Below are positions 1 to 7,447 of a DNA stretch of 26,908 nt, piece after piece. This DNA comes from an uncultured Collinsella sp. (lineage in GTDB: Bacteria; Actinomycetota; Coriobacteriia; Coriobacteriales; Coriobacteriaceae). The notes beneath the pieces were generated by a model that saw only the letters and a program-made list of their open reading frames with translations, had not been told where the DNA came from and did no database searches. Location: the NCBI GenBank assembly GCA_900544205.1, contig UQUG01000025.1:1-26908 (forward strand). The letters run 5' to 3'. The position numbers and the translations under genes were made by a program. The first letter of the stretch is position 1. The number at the start of each line of letters is the position of its first letter.

Positions 1-25
1 GGGCATGACCCTAAGGTCAATGCCC
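1..25. other. Near-perfect inverted repeat at window edge
   Basis: The arms gggcat-gacc and ggtcaatgccc pair with one bulged base around a 4-nt ctaa loop. It could be the hairpin of a terminator belonging to a gene outside the window, but no clean T run follows on the plus strand and the left side is cut off, so its function is undecided. Confidence 0.35.
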
Positions 26-85
26 TCCTCTTTCGGGGCAAATCGACTCATCTCAGCGACCCAAACACAATGCGCCGCAACGAAT

Positions 86-123
86 AAAGCCTCCGCAGCC
101 ACACGGGCTGCGGAGGCTTTTCT
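86..123. terminator. Bidirectional intrinsic terminator
   Basis: A perfect 15-bp stem (86-100 with 106-120, core gcctccgcagcc) closes a 5-nt loop. It is flanked by A residues on the left and T residues on the right, so it gives a U tract in both directions. It lies about 20 nt past the stop of the minus-strand diguanylate cyclase and probably ends the pilus/cyclase transcription unit; it could also stop a plus-strand gene from the left. Confidence 0.85.
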
Positions 124-141
124 ATGCCCTCTGTTACAGGC

Positions 142-1233
142 TTACCGCTCCTCGCGTTGCGGCCCAGCTGCCTCGGCTGTCTTTACGCGGTTCTTGTCGA
201 TGTACATGTTTTTGTCGGCTTGGGAAAAGAGCTCGCGCATCGTGGGCGGTTCATCATAATCACTAGAAAGCGCATAGCCCACCGCGTAGCTGATAGGCAT
301 GTCGGGGTGAGCCTCGGAATACTCGCTCACGTTCGCACGAATCCGAGCGAGACAGGATTCCACGGCAGCTCGATCGGCATCCCACAGCACCGCGATAAAC
401 TCATCGCCGCCGTCGCGGCCCACAAAGCAGGTCTCGGACGCCACGCACCCCAGCTGCTGGGCAAAAGAACGGATGTACTCGTCACCCTTCTCGTGGCCAA
501 AGCTGTTATTGACCGTATGCAGATTGTTAAGATCGAAAACACACAGCGCAACAGGCGCTTCGGCGGAAACGGGATGCCCCTGCCCCAAGATTTCCTCGCA
601 CTTGTTCTTGTTGGGCAGTCCCGTGGCTTCATCGAGATAGACTTTGTTCTGCAGCTCGCGATTGAGCGCGGCAGTGCGCACCGCGCGAGCAAGTTCGACC
701 GCAAAGGTCGCCACCAGGCCCACGATGTCGATAATCACCAAACCCTCAAGGCGATTGAGCGCCGTGGCCTTCTCCTGGGAGTAGTCCTCCGCAAGCCTCG
801 TGGCATCGTCACAAATGCCAAAGAACTCCTCGCTCATGGCGATGATGTCGGTGTTCTCGTAGCCGACTTCGCGCACACGGGCAATCTCGGTGCGAAGCTT
901 GTCAAAATAGCTCGCGAGCTCGGTCATCTTTGCCTGATACTCATCGTCATCGAGACGGACGAGATTGAGGTCGTCGCTTCCGTAGCGCAAACCACTAATG
1001 TATGAATCAACGGCCTTGAGCAGGTCGTCTTGTGGCTGGCCTGCATCCTCGAGCTTAACGATTCGCTGCGTGGTGCCGCGCACCAGACCGGCGTAGTTGA
1101 CCACGCGCGCCGTGCCCTGGATGTCGGAGACGAGCAACATGACATTGATGAAGAAAAAGATAAGAACTGCCGTGAGCGCCATCATCAGAAGGCGCACCGC
1201 CTGGCTGGCCTTCTTGGCGACAGAAGCATTCAC
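142..1233 (-). CDS. Membrane diguanylate cyclase (GGDEF domain)
   Basis: Predicted 363-residue membrane enzyme making cyclic di-GMP from two GTP. One TM helix lies at about residues 14-36 and a second at about 164-184. Between them is an extracellular helical sensor with an N-x-A-G-x-x-R-x-x-T-Q-R motif, like the four-helix sensors of chemoreceptors. The GGDEF domain starts after DEATGLPNKN (201-210); the signature GGDEF is intact at 275-279, and FDLNN and GHEKGD supply metal and substrate residues. I see no RxxD inhibitory site just before the signature, so product feedback may be absent. The start is GTG, preceded by GGAGG. The gene lies 142 nt beyond the sortase stop on the same strand, so it could be the last gene of the pilus unit or have its own promoter. 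Family assignment is firm; the link to pili is inference. Confidence 0.9.
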   Translation of the reverse strand: MNASVAKKASQAVRLLMMALTAVLIFFFINVMLLVSDIQGTARVVNYAGLVRGTTQRIVKLEDAGQPQDDLLKAVDSYISGLRYGSDDLNLVRLDDDEYQAKMTELASYFDKLRTEIARVREVGYENTDIIAMSEEFFGICDDATRLAEDYSQEKATALNRLEGLVIIDIVGLVATFAVELARAVRTAALNRELQNKVYLDEATGLPNKNKCEEILGQGHPVSAEAPVALCVFDLNNLHTVNNSFGHEKGDEYIRSFAQQLGCVASETCFVGRDGGDEFIAVLWDADRAAVESCLARIRANVSEYSEAHPDMPISYAVGYALSSDYDEPPTMRELFSQADKNMYIDKNRVKTAEAAGPQREER

Positions 1234-1375
1234 AAGCTCACTCCTCCAAACGGTAAAAGCTCAGATAGCGCGCAGTGTGCCGAAATTCACGCGCGGACAA
1301 CTCTACCATGATGGACCGAGAGCCTCAAACTTGATGCAGCCTATGGGGCGCAGCTTAATCGGAATATTCAATGAG

Positions 1376-2110
1376 CTACAAGACCTCTGCTATAAGTGCT
1401 CGGCGCCCGTTTGTTTTATCACTGCAGGTAGAAAGAGCGATGATGCGCGAATCAGGGCCAACGTCATCCATGTCCGCATGCACCGCCGTCTGCGAGATAT
1501 GCGTGAGCAGCGTCTGCATCGAGGCCTGGTCCAGGTTTCCCGGCCCAAAGATAATGTCATCACTCGCAGCAAACGAACACACGGCAACGATGCGCAGCCG
1601 GAACGCCCCATCCTTTGTGTAGAGCGTGCCCGTGCGGTGCAGGTCAAAGAAGCCCCTGTCTAGAAACCGATCGACATCGCCAAACATCGCACCGTTATCC
1701 ATGTGGTGCGCATAGAGCAGATTGTAGGGATCGGTCATCGCGCGGCTGTTGCGCGTATCCAAAAACACCGCTCCCGAAACCGCGGACTCCCCCAACACGT
1801 TTTTGTTGAGGTATTCCTGGTTATCTTTTCCCTGAACGAAGGGATAATCGATGTTGGTGCCATCGATGGTGACCCATCCGACAACGTCGGGATTTTTGGC
1901 CATCAGATCCTGCAGGCGTGCGCAATCGTTGGTCCCGGTGGGTTTGTAGTGCAGCAGCTCATCGCTGATGAACCCGCCGTTCATAACGTTGTTTGTATCC
2001 CACAGCGAATAGCCCCCGTACAGCAGCATGAGCAGCACGAGAAAGCCGGCAAACCACGTAAGCACGCGGTCGCCGGCTCTCGCCAGCCGAGCTATGCGTT
2101 TAAGCTCCAT
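1376..2110 (-). CDS. Class B sortase, pilus-type
   Basis: A 244-residue membrane-anchored transpeptidase that would cleave the VPTx sorting signals of the two upstream surface proteins and join them covalently into a pilus. A single N-terminal TM helix spans about 18-35. The class B fold is recognisable from NPDVVGWVTIDGTNIDYPFVQ (start at 73), catalytic His135 in YAHHM, Cys229 in LSTC, and Arg236 or Arg237 in the following GRRA. It lies 20 nt after the backbone pilin gene. In FCT-3-type streptococcal pili a class B sortase occupies the same place and polymerises FctA; substrate assignment here rests on that parallel. A housekeeping class B sortase is less likely given the position. Confidence 0.9.
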   Translation of the reverse strand: MELKRIARLARAGDRVLTWFAGFLVLLMLLYGGYSLWDTNNVMNGGFISDELLHYKPTGTNDCARLQDLMAKNPDVVGWVTIDGTNIDYPFVQGKDNQEYLNKNVLGESAVSGAVFLDTRNSRAMTDPYNLLYAHHMDNGAMFGDVDRFLDRGFFDLHRTGTLYTKDGAFRLRIVAVCSFAASDDIIFGPGNLDQASMQTLLTHISQTAVHADMDDVGPDSRIIALSTCSDKTNGRRALIAEVL

Positions 2111-2130
2111 CGGCTGTAATCCTCGCTGTT

Positions 2131-3234
2131 TTAACGACGATTACGACGAGGACGGAAGAAGACCACGCCCATCACGGCAGCAAACGCGACGATTGCCGCA
2201 TAGGGAACGACCGTCCGAATAACATCGGTCGGAACGGTAACATCCTTGGTGTTGGTAAAGATCACCGTGGTGTCGTAAGCACCGATAGCTTCCTCGACAG
2301 TAGAGCTACCTTCTGTCGAATTGGTGCCATCACCAATCTTGTACGACGTCTTATAACCGTCGCCATGATAATCCGCCTCAGTTACGGCGAATTTATCCTC
2401 CGATGAGAGACCGTAAACGATGACGGATTCCCCATGCTTAAGGCTTACGGTAACCGCAGTTCCCGACGTAGCTGGAGTTTGGCTCATGGTGGTGGCACCG
2501 TTTTTCACAGTGGCGTACTCATAGCTCTCCCCGTCAGCGCCTTTAATCGTGAAGGTAAAATTAAAGTCCTTATTCTTGTCACCTTGGTTGCCCTTGACGA
2601 CCTTTGTGATGGTCAGCTTATGGGTGACATATTTGTTCAAAAAACCTGCGGTCTTCTCGCCCGAGCCTGCTTCTGTTCTAAGAATACAGCCCTTAACAAC
2701 ATAGCCCGAACCGCCATTCTCTTCGTTTTCTACGTAAACATCCAGGAAGAGCTCCTTGTATGTAACGTTGAGACCGTCCAGCCCTGACGGCGTCTGCGTA
2801 ATTTTATATCGATAGATACCCGGAGCCTTGAACAGAGAGGTTTTAATTTCGGCACTCAGTTTGGCGGTTATTGTCTTAGTTTTCTCACCGGTATTCTCTG
2901 TGCTTGTAAGGCCTTTGTTGGAAAAATTAACGGAAGTCGGCGAAAGCGTGACGGCGTCTGTCACTCCAGCATAAACGGGCATACCGCTCGTGCTCGTAAG
3001 CTCACTCTCCTCATCCGCCGGCGCAATCGAATAGTTAAACGTCGCATTAGGCACCACGGCATTCTCATTCATGGTAAGCGTCGAGGTGATCGTAACCTTG
3101 TTGTCTTTTACCGGCAGATGCGGTTGAGCGGCACTGTCCTCCGCCCACGCGGGCGCGACAACTCCCACCAAAGCCAGCAGCATCGTGGCAGCCACAACTG
3201 CAAATGCTGTCAGTCGTCTCTTTCCAGTTTTCAT
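2131..3234 (-). CDS. Spy0128/FctA-like backbone pilin
   Basis: Predicted 367-residue major pilin. Signal peptide about 1-31 (cleavage near AWA-ED), two Ig-like domains of the Spy0128 type (about 45-200 and 205-330), sorting signal VPTD at 334-337, a C-terminal hydrophobic helix and a basic tail. In domain 2 the isopeptide set is present: Lys211, Glu286 in VTEADY, Asn328 in FTNTKD. In domain 1 the expected Lys is Ser51 and the expected Glu is Gln147, while Asn200 remains, so this domain probably lacks the autocatalytic crosslink. Lys194, just before GFLNKY, sits where Spy0128 has its polymerisation lysine (alignment from memory). The start at 3234 is chosen because AGGAAGGA precedes it and the signal peptide begins there; an upstream in-frame ATG at 3276 adds an unlikely leader. 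Confidence 0.9.
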   Translation of the reverse strand: MKTGKRRLTAFAVVAATMLLALVGVVAPAWAEDSAAQPHLPVKDNKVTITSTLTMNENAVVPNATFNYSIAPADEESELTSTSGMPVYAGVTDAVTLSPTSVNFSNKGLTSTENTGEKTKTITAKLSAEIKTSLFKAPGIYRYKITQTPSGLDGLNVTYKELFLDVYVENEENGGSGYVVKGCILRTEAGSGEKTAGFLNKYVTHKLTITKVVKGNQGDKNKDFNFTFTIKGADGESYEYATVKNGATTMSQTPATSGTAVTVSLKHGESVIVYGLSSEDKFAVTEADYHGDGYKTSYKIGDGTNSTEGSSTVEEAIGAYDTTVIFTNTKDVTVPTDVIRTVVPYAAIVAFAAVMGVVFFRPRRNRR

Positions 3235-3251
3235 GTTGTATCCTTCCTCTC

Positions 3252-3263
3252 GGGCATATGCCC
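3252..3263. repeat. 12-bp palindrome between sipA-like gene and pilin gene
   Basis: GGGCATATGCCC is a perfect palindrome in the 51-nt gap before the backbone pilin gene, just upstream of its ribosome binding site. It may form a short mRNA hairpin or be a protein site that sets pilin output against the upstream genes. Function is unknown. Confidence 0.4.
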
Positions 3264-3285
3264 TTAATAAAACCAATCTCCGTGC

Positions 3286-3918
3286 CTACAGGTTCGACCT
3301 GCGCAGCACGCTGATCACGTTGCCCTTGATCTGCGAGCGGGCAATCGGCCCGTACAGGCGGCTGTCGTGGCCGCCCTCACGCAAATCTGCCAGTACAAAG
3401 AACTCATCCGTTCCCAGGCGCACGGGATAGTCCACAGCAGACTCATAGCGCGGCGTCGGCGTGGTGATGTCGCTTTCCACAACAACAGCCCCGTTAACCA
3501 TGAGCTCGCCTTCCTCGGTAATCGTGACCTCATCACCGGGACGGGCAACCACGCGGCCTAGGCGCTCTGCGCCATCCGCGGTGTATACCACCACGTCACC
3601 CTCGTTGAAGCTCTGGCTGAACCTCCAGTAGAGCATGACGTCACCCGAACAGATACGCGGGGCCATCTCGCCAGTCGTGACTGCACCCACGCCCAAGACC
3701 ACGCCAAAGAGCAGCCAGAGCGTCACGACAAAAAATGCCAAGCGCGCCAGAAAACCCACGATATCGCGCCGGTCGTCCGCTTCTCCCAGATCTGGCGCCG
3801 CATGGGCGCCCAACCTCACGTTCGACGCGGCCGAATACCGCGAGCCCCGGGGTCTTCCCTGCGGGGCCGCTCGTGCGGCTGGCCCATCACCAGCATTGCT
3901 GGCGCCATGTCTTCTCAT
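3286..3918 (-). CDS. SipA-like signal peptidase homologue, catalytically altered
   Basis: A 210-residue type I signal peptidase-fold protein with one TM helix (about 56-80) after a long polar N-terminus. The family boxes are clear: EMAPRICSGDVML (84-96), GRVVARPGDEV (121-131) and DSRLYGPI (185-192). The nucleophile Ser normally before Met-x-Pro is Glu84, and the general-base Lys normally before Arg-Val is Gly121, so it should not work as a peptidase. SipA of streptococcal FCT pili has the same two positions replaced (as I recall, by Asp and Gly) and acts as an assembly factor. Its start overlaps the adhesin stop by ATGA, so the two are translationally coupled. Inferred role: pilus assembly chaperone. 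The first 50 residues are low in family features, so a later start is possible. Confidence 0.85.
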   Translation of the reverse strand: MRRHGASNAGDGPAARAAPQGRPRGSRYSAASNVRLGAHAAPDLGEADDRRDIVGFLARLAFFVVTLWLLFGVVLGVGAVTTGEMAPRICSGDVMLYWRFSQSFNEGDVVVYTADGAERLGRVVARPGDEVTITEEGELMVNGAVVVESDITTPTPRYESAVDYPVRLGTDEFFVLADLREGGHDSRLYGPIARSQIKGNVISVLRRSNL

Positions 3919-6900
3919 AGGCGCCCGCCCCTCTTGGAGCCGCGGCGTAAACGCAGCGCAACCATGCCCGTAGCCAACAGCACGCCGGCGGCCAAAATCG
4001 CCAGGGCATAGATGGGGTTGCGCGTAATACCCGTAGGCACCGCGACCTGTCGGGAATTGGTGGCCTTAGCTTCAACGGCAACGGTCACACGCGGACCGTT
4101 GAGCGTGCCGCTCGCACCCGTAAGCTCGGCGTGGTACCCCAACGACGAATAATCGTCTTCGCTCACGGTATAGACCGCGTTGTAATCCAGCGCCTTAATC
4201 GAAACGGTCAGGCCGTCCTTAACGGCAAACGGCACGGTCGCCTTGCCCTGGCCATCGGCCGTAAAGGCCGTCTTGTTTTCCACGGTCTCGGCCCGATCAT
4301 TCGGTCGCGCCACGAGCGCATGGCTGCCTTGGGCAGACGCATCCGAATACTCGATGGCGTAGGTCTGACCAGCCTTGAGGCCCGTAAAGGTCGCCGTCAT
4401 CTTAAAGTAGGCACGCTTGTCGCCCATATTGCCCGTAACGCTCTTGGAAACCTTGAGTGTGTAGGTGCGCGGGGTGAATCGTGCGTATACGCATCCCGTA
4501 TGGCGGTCCTTCACGTTGTACGTATAGGTGGGTGAAGACGACAGCAGCTCCGGGGCGTCCGGATTCGATAGGTCGTACCAACCCTCAAAGTGATAGCCCT
4601 CCTTGGGAGCGGCCACCGCCTCCACAAACGTGCCGTCATCCACAAAGTAGGCAACGCCCGATTTTTTGTACGCGTCCTCGTCCTTGCCCGAGCCATCCCC
4701 GGCATCGATGGAGCCCTTTGCCCCCTTAAGCTTGGAGCTGACCGTGCCGCCCGTCGTTACGTTGCTCCACGTGCCATCGGCATTTTTAAGCTGGGCAACA
4801 AAGGCCTGACGATACTTCCATTGCGCCACGAACGTCGCGCCCTGGCTCTCGGGAATGTTTTCGACGGTTACCGCATCGCCCACAGCACCGGTATCCGGAT
4901 TGACCTTCTTGCCCTTAATGGTAAGAGTGCCGGAATCCGTGGTGCCCTCGGGAGCTGTATGGGTCACCGTGTGTTTGGCATCGAAGCGAACGGCTTTTCC
5001 CGAGCCCGCGTACTCCCAGCCCATAAACTTCCAGTCGTCGTTTTGTCCAACGGCAGCATGGGAGGTATAGCTCGCTCCAGCGCCAGAAAGCTGTACGAAA
5101 TCGCCCGTGGACTCATTGTACGGATCGTAGTGATACGCTTTGCCGCCGTTCACATCGTATTGAACGCCTGCCTTGGAAAACACGAGGTGCACTTTGTAGT
5201 GCTTTGTGACCTTGTCGACCTCAAAGCGATAGGTACCATCTTCCAATCTGGTCCAATGTGCGTCGTCGTCTGCGGAATAGAACTCGCCGTTGACAAAAGC
5301 ACCGATAAAGACTGCCCCGTCATCGCGTTTGGCATCGACCATAAAGTAGGAGTTCTTCTCCTGTTTACCTACGTAGTTTTTGGCATAGGTAAAGTCCGCC
5401 GTCTTGGTATTGGCGTTATAAAAATACGTTCCGCTTCCGTTGGGCGTCGTGTATGTCTCGATGCGATAGAACTCCCTAAACGAGATATTGTCGAGGAAGT
5501 TGCCGGTCGAATTGCTCCCGTTGGCCGTGTTGTAGGCCACAAAAGCAAAGACGCTCTGGTTTTGGCCATCCGGAATGGTGTAGGTATAGTCGTAGTCAAC
5601 CTTTTTGCTCTGCTCGAGCGCGTTGGAACCGTAGGAAGCCCACGCGTCGTTTTCGGACGCCATGATCCATACGCACCATTTTTCGGTATGCTCCGCATCG
5701 GCCGTCCATGAGAACGCGCTTCCGCTGGACGCATTGGCAAATCCGCCCACTTTGTCAAACTTGGCTGAATACAGGATGATCTTTTTGCTGCAGCCCGATT
5801 GGGAAAAATTGACCACATCCAAGCCGACATAGTTGTCGACGCTCATTTGAATCCATTGAACAATTTGCTGGTACTGATCGAGTGCCTTTTGATTGTCCTT
5901 GTACGGCTCGTTTTCTTGTCGCGGACCGATGATAAGGGCCATGGCGTCTCGACCCGAGCGGCCGCGGTGGTCGAGCCCCCACTCGTACTGTTTTCCCGGC
6001 TCGGTCGTCACATATTGGTAGAGCGAACTCGCCTCGTGTGCGTTGAGCTCGGCTGCATAGTCACCATCGGAGGGCGTAAACGTAACAGAATGCCCAACTG
6101 GGTCGATATAGTAGTCGTTCTTGGCAACGATCTCGATACGATGGTCCGTCTCGGTCGTACGCCAATGGGGCGAGCACAACGTAAACTTGCTGGGCCTCTG
6201 GTTCCCTAGATGTATATCCTCTTCAAAGCTGCCGTTAGCAATGTTCGTATTCTCGTTCTTAAGATTCGAGGTCGAGAACGCATAGTTTGTGAGCGTTGTC
6301 ATGGTCTCGGACGAATTTTCCCAATACACCTTGGCAAAGTCGCTATAGATGTCGCGTGTGCCCTGCTTTTCCACGTGAACGTCGTTGACCAGATTACCAA
6401 ACCACTCCCGGTATTGTTCGTTCTCCCCCGTAAGATTTGAATCGTAGCAAGTCAGCGCAAGCATCGTTTTGTCGGACGCTGCGGTATAGTCAGCCTGATA
6501 GGCAAACTCATCGTCTTCCTCGGGAAGATCTCGATAATAATGCGTGCTGTTGGTGCCAAAGGAGAACCAACCCTGTCCGTTAGAGCTTACGAGCCACACA
6601 GAAAGCGCGATGCGACCGTCGCTCTGTTCAAACGAAAAGTGGGATCCATCAGCACTGTTACCAGCAAATCCGCCGTTTGCAGCAAAGGGATCGCTGTAAA
6701 CGGTGTACTGCTCAACGGTATTTCCCTGGGGCATCTTGACCTGCGCCTTAAGCCAAGCCCGCAGCTGCATAAGCTGGTCTTGGCCTGCGCTGTTAATCGA
6801 CAGATTCTCCTGTTGAGGACCCATCGTGAGCATCAGCACGTCGTGGTCGGTTGCGGCGCGATGGTTTAGGCCCCACTCGTACGTGGCGCCGCTCTGGGTG

Positions 6901-7220
6901 GAAAAGGTGGTGTAGGTTGATCCAGGTTCAAAATAAAGATTGGTGCCCTGTGGCCTAAAATTCCACGCAAGCGCAAAGTGATTGCCGTTAGCTTGTTTGG
7001 TGTTCGTTTGGGGCTTGAGGAGCTGCGTGGAAAGTTCGAGCTTCATCGTCTCGCCGATTCTCTCATTCGGAGAGGTCGTCGACCAGCCAGTAGCTTGGTT
7101 AAGAAAGTTTGGGTTTGTTATAAGGTTGCCATCGTCACCGTACGCGCGCGAGGGCAACCCCCCCCCGGCCATAACGAACACGCATAAGGCCGCTGCCAAC
7201 ATCATAAAGGTGCGGCGCAT
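3915..7220 (-). CDS. Pilus tip adhesin with VPTG sorting signal
   Basis: A large secreted, wall- or pilus-anchored protein of 1101 residues from the chosen ATG. Signal peptide 1-29. Two related beta-rich units follow (about 31-285 and 325-585), each with YEWGL(N/D)HR, GP(Q/R)QEN and ending in a (N/D)x(V/I)(H/S) strand; they look like galactose-binding-type jelly rolls, so sugar binding is plausible. Next come InlB/Listeria-Bacteroides-like repeats (about 590-915, with GWEY and GWYD), then a Spy0128-like isopeptide domain with Lys926, Glu1021 and Asn1055, VPTG at 1061-1064, a TM helix and a basic tail. It takes the place of Cpa at the head of an FCT-like operon. The start is uncertain: ATG 7220 begins the signal peptide but lacks a clear ribosome site; in-frame GTG codons occur at 7250 and 7298. 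A G9 run encodes Gly19-21. Confidence 0.85.
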   Translation of the reverse strand: MRRTFMMLAAALCVFVMAGGGLPSRAYGDDGNLITNPNFLNQATGWSTTSPNERIGETMKLELSTQLLKPQTNTKQANGNHFALAWNFRPQGTNLYFEPGSTYTTFSTQSGATYEWGLNHRAATDHDVLMLTMGPQQENLSINSAGQDQLMQLRAWLKAQVKMPQGNTVEQYTVYSDPFAANGGFAGNSADGSHFSFEQSDGRIALSVWLVSSNGQGWFSFGTNSTHYYRDLPEEDDEFAYQADYTAASDKTMLALTCYDSNLTGENEQYREWFGNLVNDVHVEKQGTRDIYSDFAKVYWENSSETMTTLTNYAFSTSNLKNENTNIANGSFEEDIHLGNQRPSKFTLCSPHWRTTETDHRIEIVAKNDYYIDPVGHSVTFTPSDGDYAAELNAHEASSLYQYVTTEPGKQYEWGLDHRGRSGRDAMALIIGPRQENEPYKDNQKALDQYQQIVQWIQMSVDNYVGLDVVNFSQSGCSKKIILYSAKFDKVGGFANASSGSAFSWTADAEHTEKWCVWIMASENDAWASYGSNALEQSKKVDYDYTYTIPDGQNQSVFAFVAYNTANGSNSTGNFLDNISFREFYRIETYTTPNGSGTYFYNANTKTADFTYAKNYVGKQEKNSYFMVDAKRDDGAVFIGAFVNGEFYSADDDAHWTRLEDGTYRFEVDKVTKHYKVHLVFSKAGVQYDVNGGKAYHYDPYNESTGDFVQLSGAGASYTSHAAVGQNDDWKFMGWEYAGSGKAVRFDAKHTVTHTAPEGTTDSGTLTIKGKKVNPDTGAVGDAVTVENIPESQGATFVAQWKYRQAFVAQLKNADGTWSNVTTGGTVSSKLKGAKGSIDAGDGSGKDEDAYKKSGVAYFVDDGTFVEAVAAPKEGYHFEGWYDLSNPDAPELLSSSPTYTYNVKDRHTGCVYARFTPRTYTLKVSKSVTGNMGDKRAYFKMTATFTGLKAGQTYAIEYSDASAQGSHALVARPNDRAETVENKTAFTADGQGKATVPFAVKDGLTVSIKALDYNAVYTVSEDDYSSLGYHAELTGASGTLNGPRVTVAVEAKATNSRQVAVPTGITRNPIYALAILAAGVLLATGMVALRLRRGSKRGGRL
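7158..7166 (-). repeat. G9 homopolymer inside adhesin signal peptide
   Basis: Nine consecutive G on the coding strand form three Gly codons within the signal peptide of the adhesin. Loss or gain of one base would shift the frame about 20 codons after the start. Such tracts are known slippage sites in phase-variable surface genes of other bacteria. Confidence 0.8.
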
Positions 7221-7258
7221 CGACGCAATATGACCGAAAGGACCCTGCACGGGCGCAT

Positions 7259-7266
7259 CCCCCCCC
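7259..7266 (-). repeat. G8 homopolymer upstream of adhesin start
   Basis: Eight consecutive G on the coding strand lie 39-46 nt before ATG 7220 and 9 nt before an in-frame GTG at 7250. The tract could act as a purine-rich ribosome site for that GTG, or sit within the gene if translation starts at GTG 7298. Length changes could alter initiation or frame. Confidence 0.7.
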
Positions 7267-7321
7267 AGCCGCAGCCCGAGCTTTCGCGCAAGCTGCACAA
7301 GTAGTTCGTTTAAGCTTTTTG

Positions 7322-7350
7322 ATTCTACAACCAGCCCAGGGCAAAAGCAA
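7322..7350 (-). promoter_or_regulatory. Sigma-70-type promoter of pilus operon
   Basis: On the minus strand TTGCTT (7350-7345) and TAGAAT (7327-7322) are separated by exactly 17 nt. Transcription would begin near 7315, giving a leader of about 95 nt to ATG 7220 and only about 17 nt to GTG 7298. This is the only strong promoter-like match between the LysR gene and the adhesin. Confidence 0.65.
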
Positions 7351-7374
7351 AATCATGCGTGACCGATTTGCAGT

Positions 7375-7398
7375 CATTTTTCGCATCATTTTTCGCAT
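7375..7398. repeat. Tandem 12-bp repeat upstream of pilus promoter
   Basis: Two perfect, directly adjacent copies of CATTTTTCGCAT (7375-7386, 7387-7398) lie 25 bp upstream of the -35 hexamer. Position and perfect repetition suggest an activator or repressor site; the binding protein is unknown. Confidence 0.55.
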
Positions 7399-7447
7399 TG
7401 TGCTGGTAGTGCGGCGAAAGTAGCTAAAAAGCCCCGTCCTAAATTAG

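Noticed and set aside
4590..5711. 373-codon plus-strand open frame opposite the adhesin
   Set aside because: No ribosome site or recognisable domain; the minus-strand adhesin has clear domains throughout.
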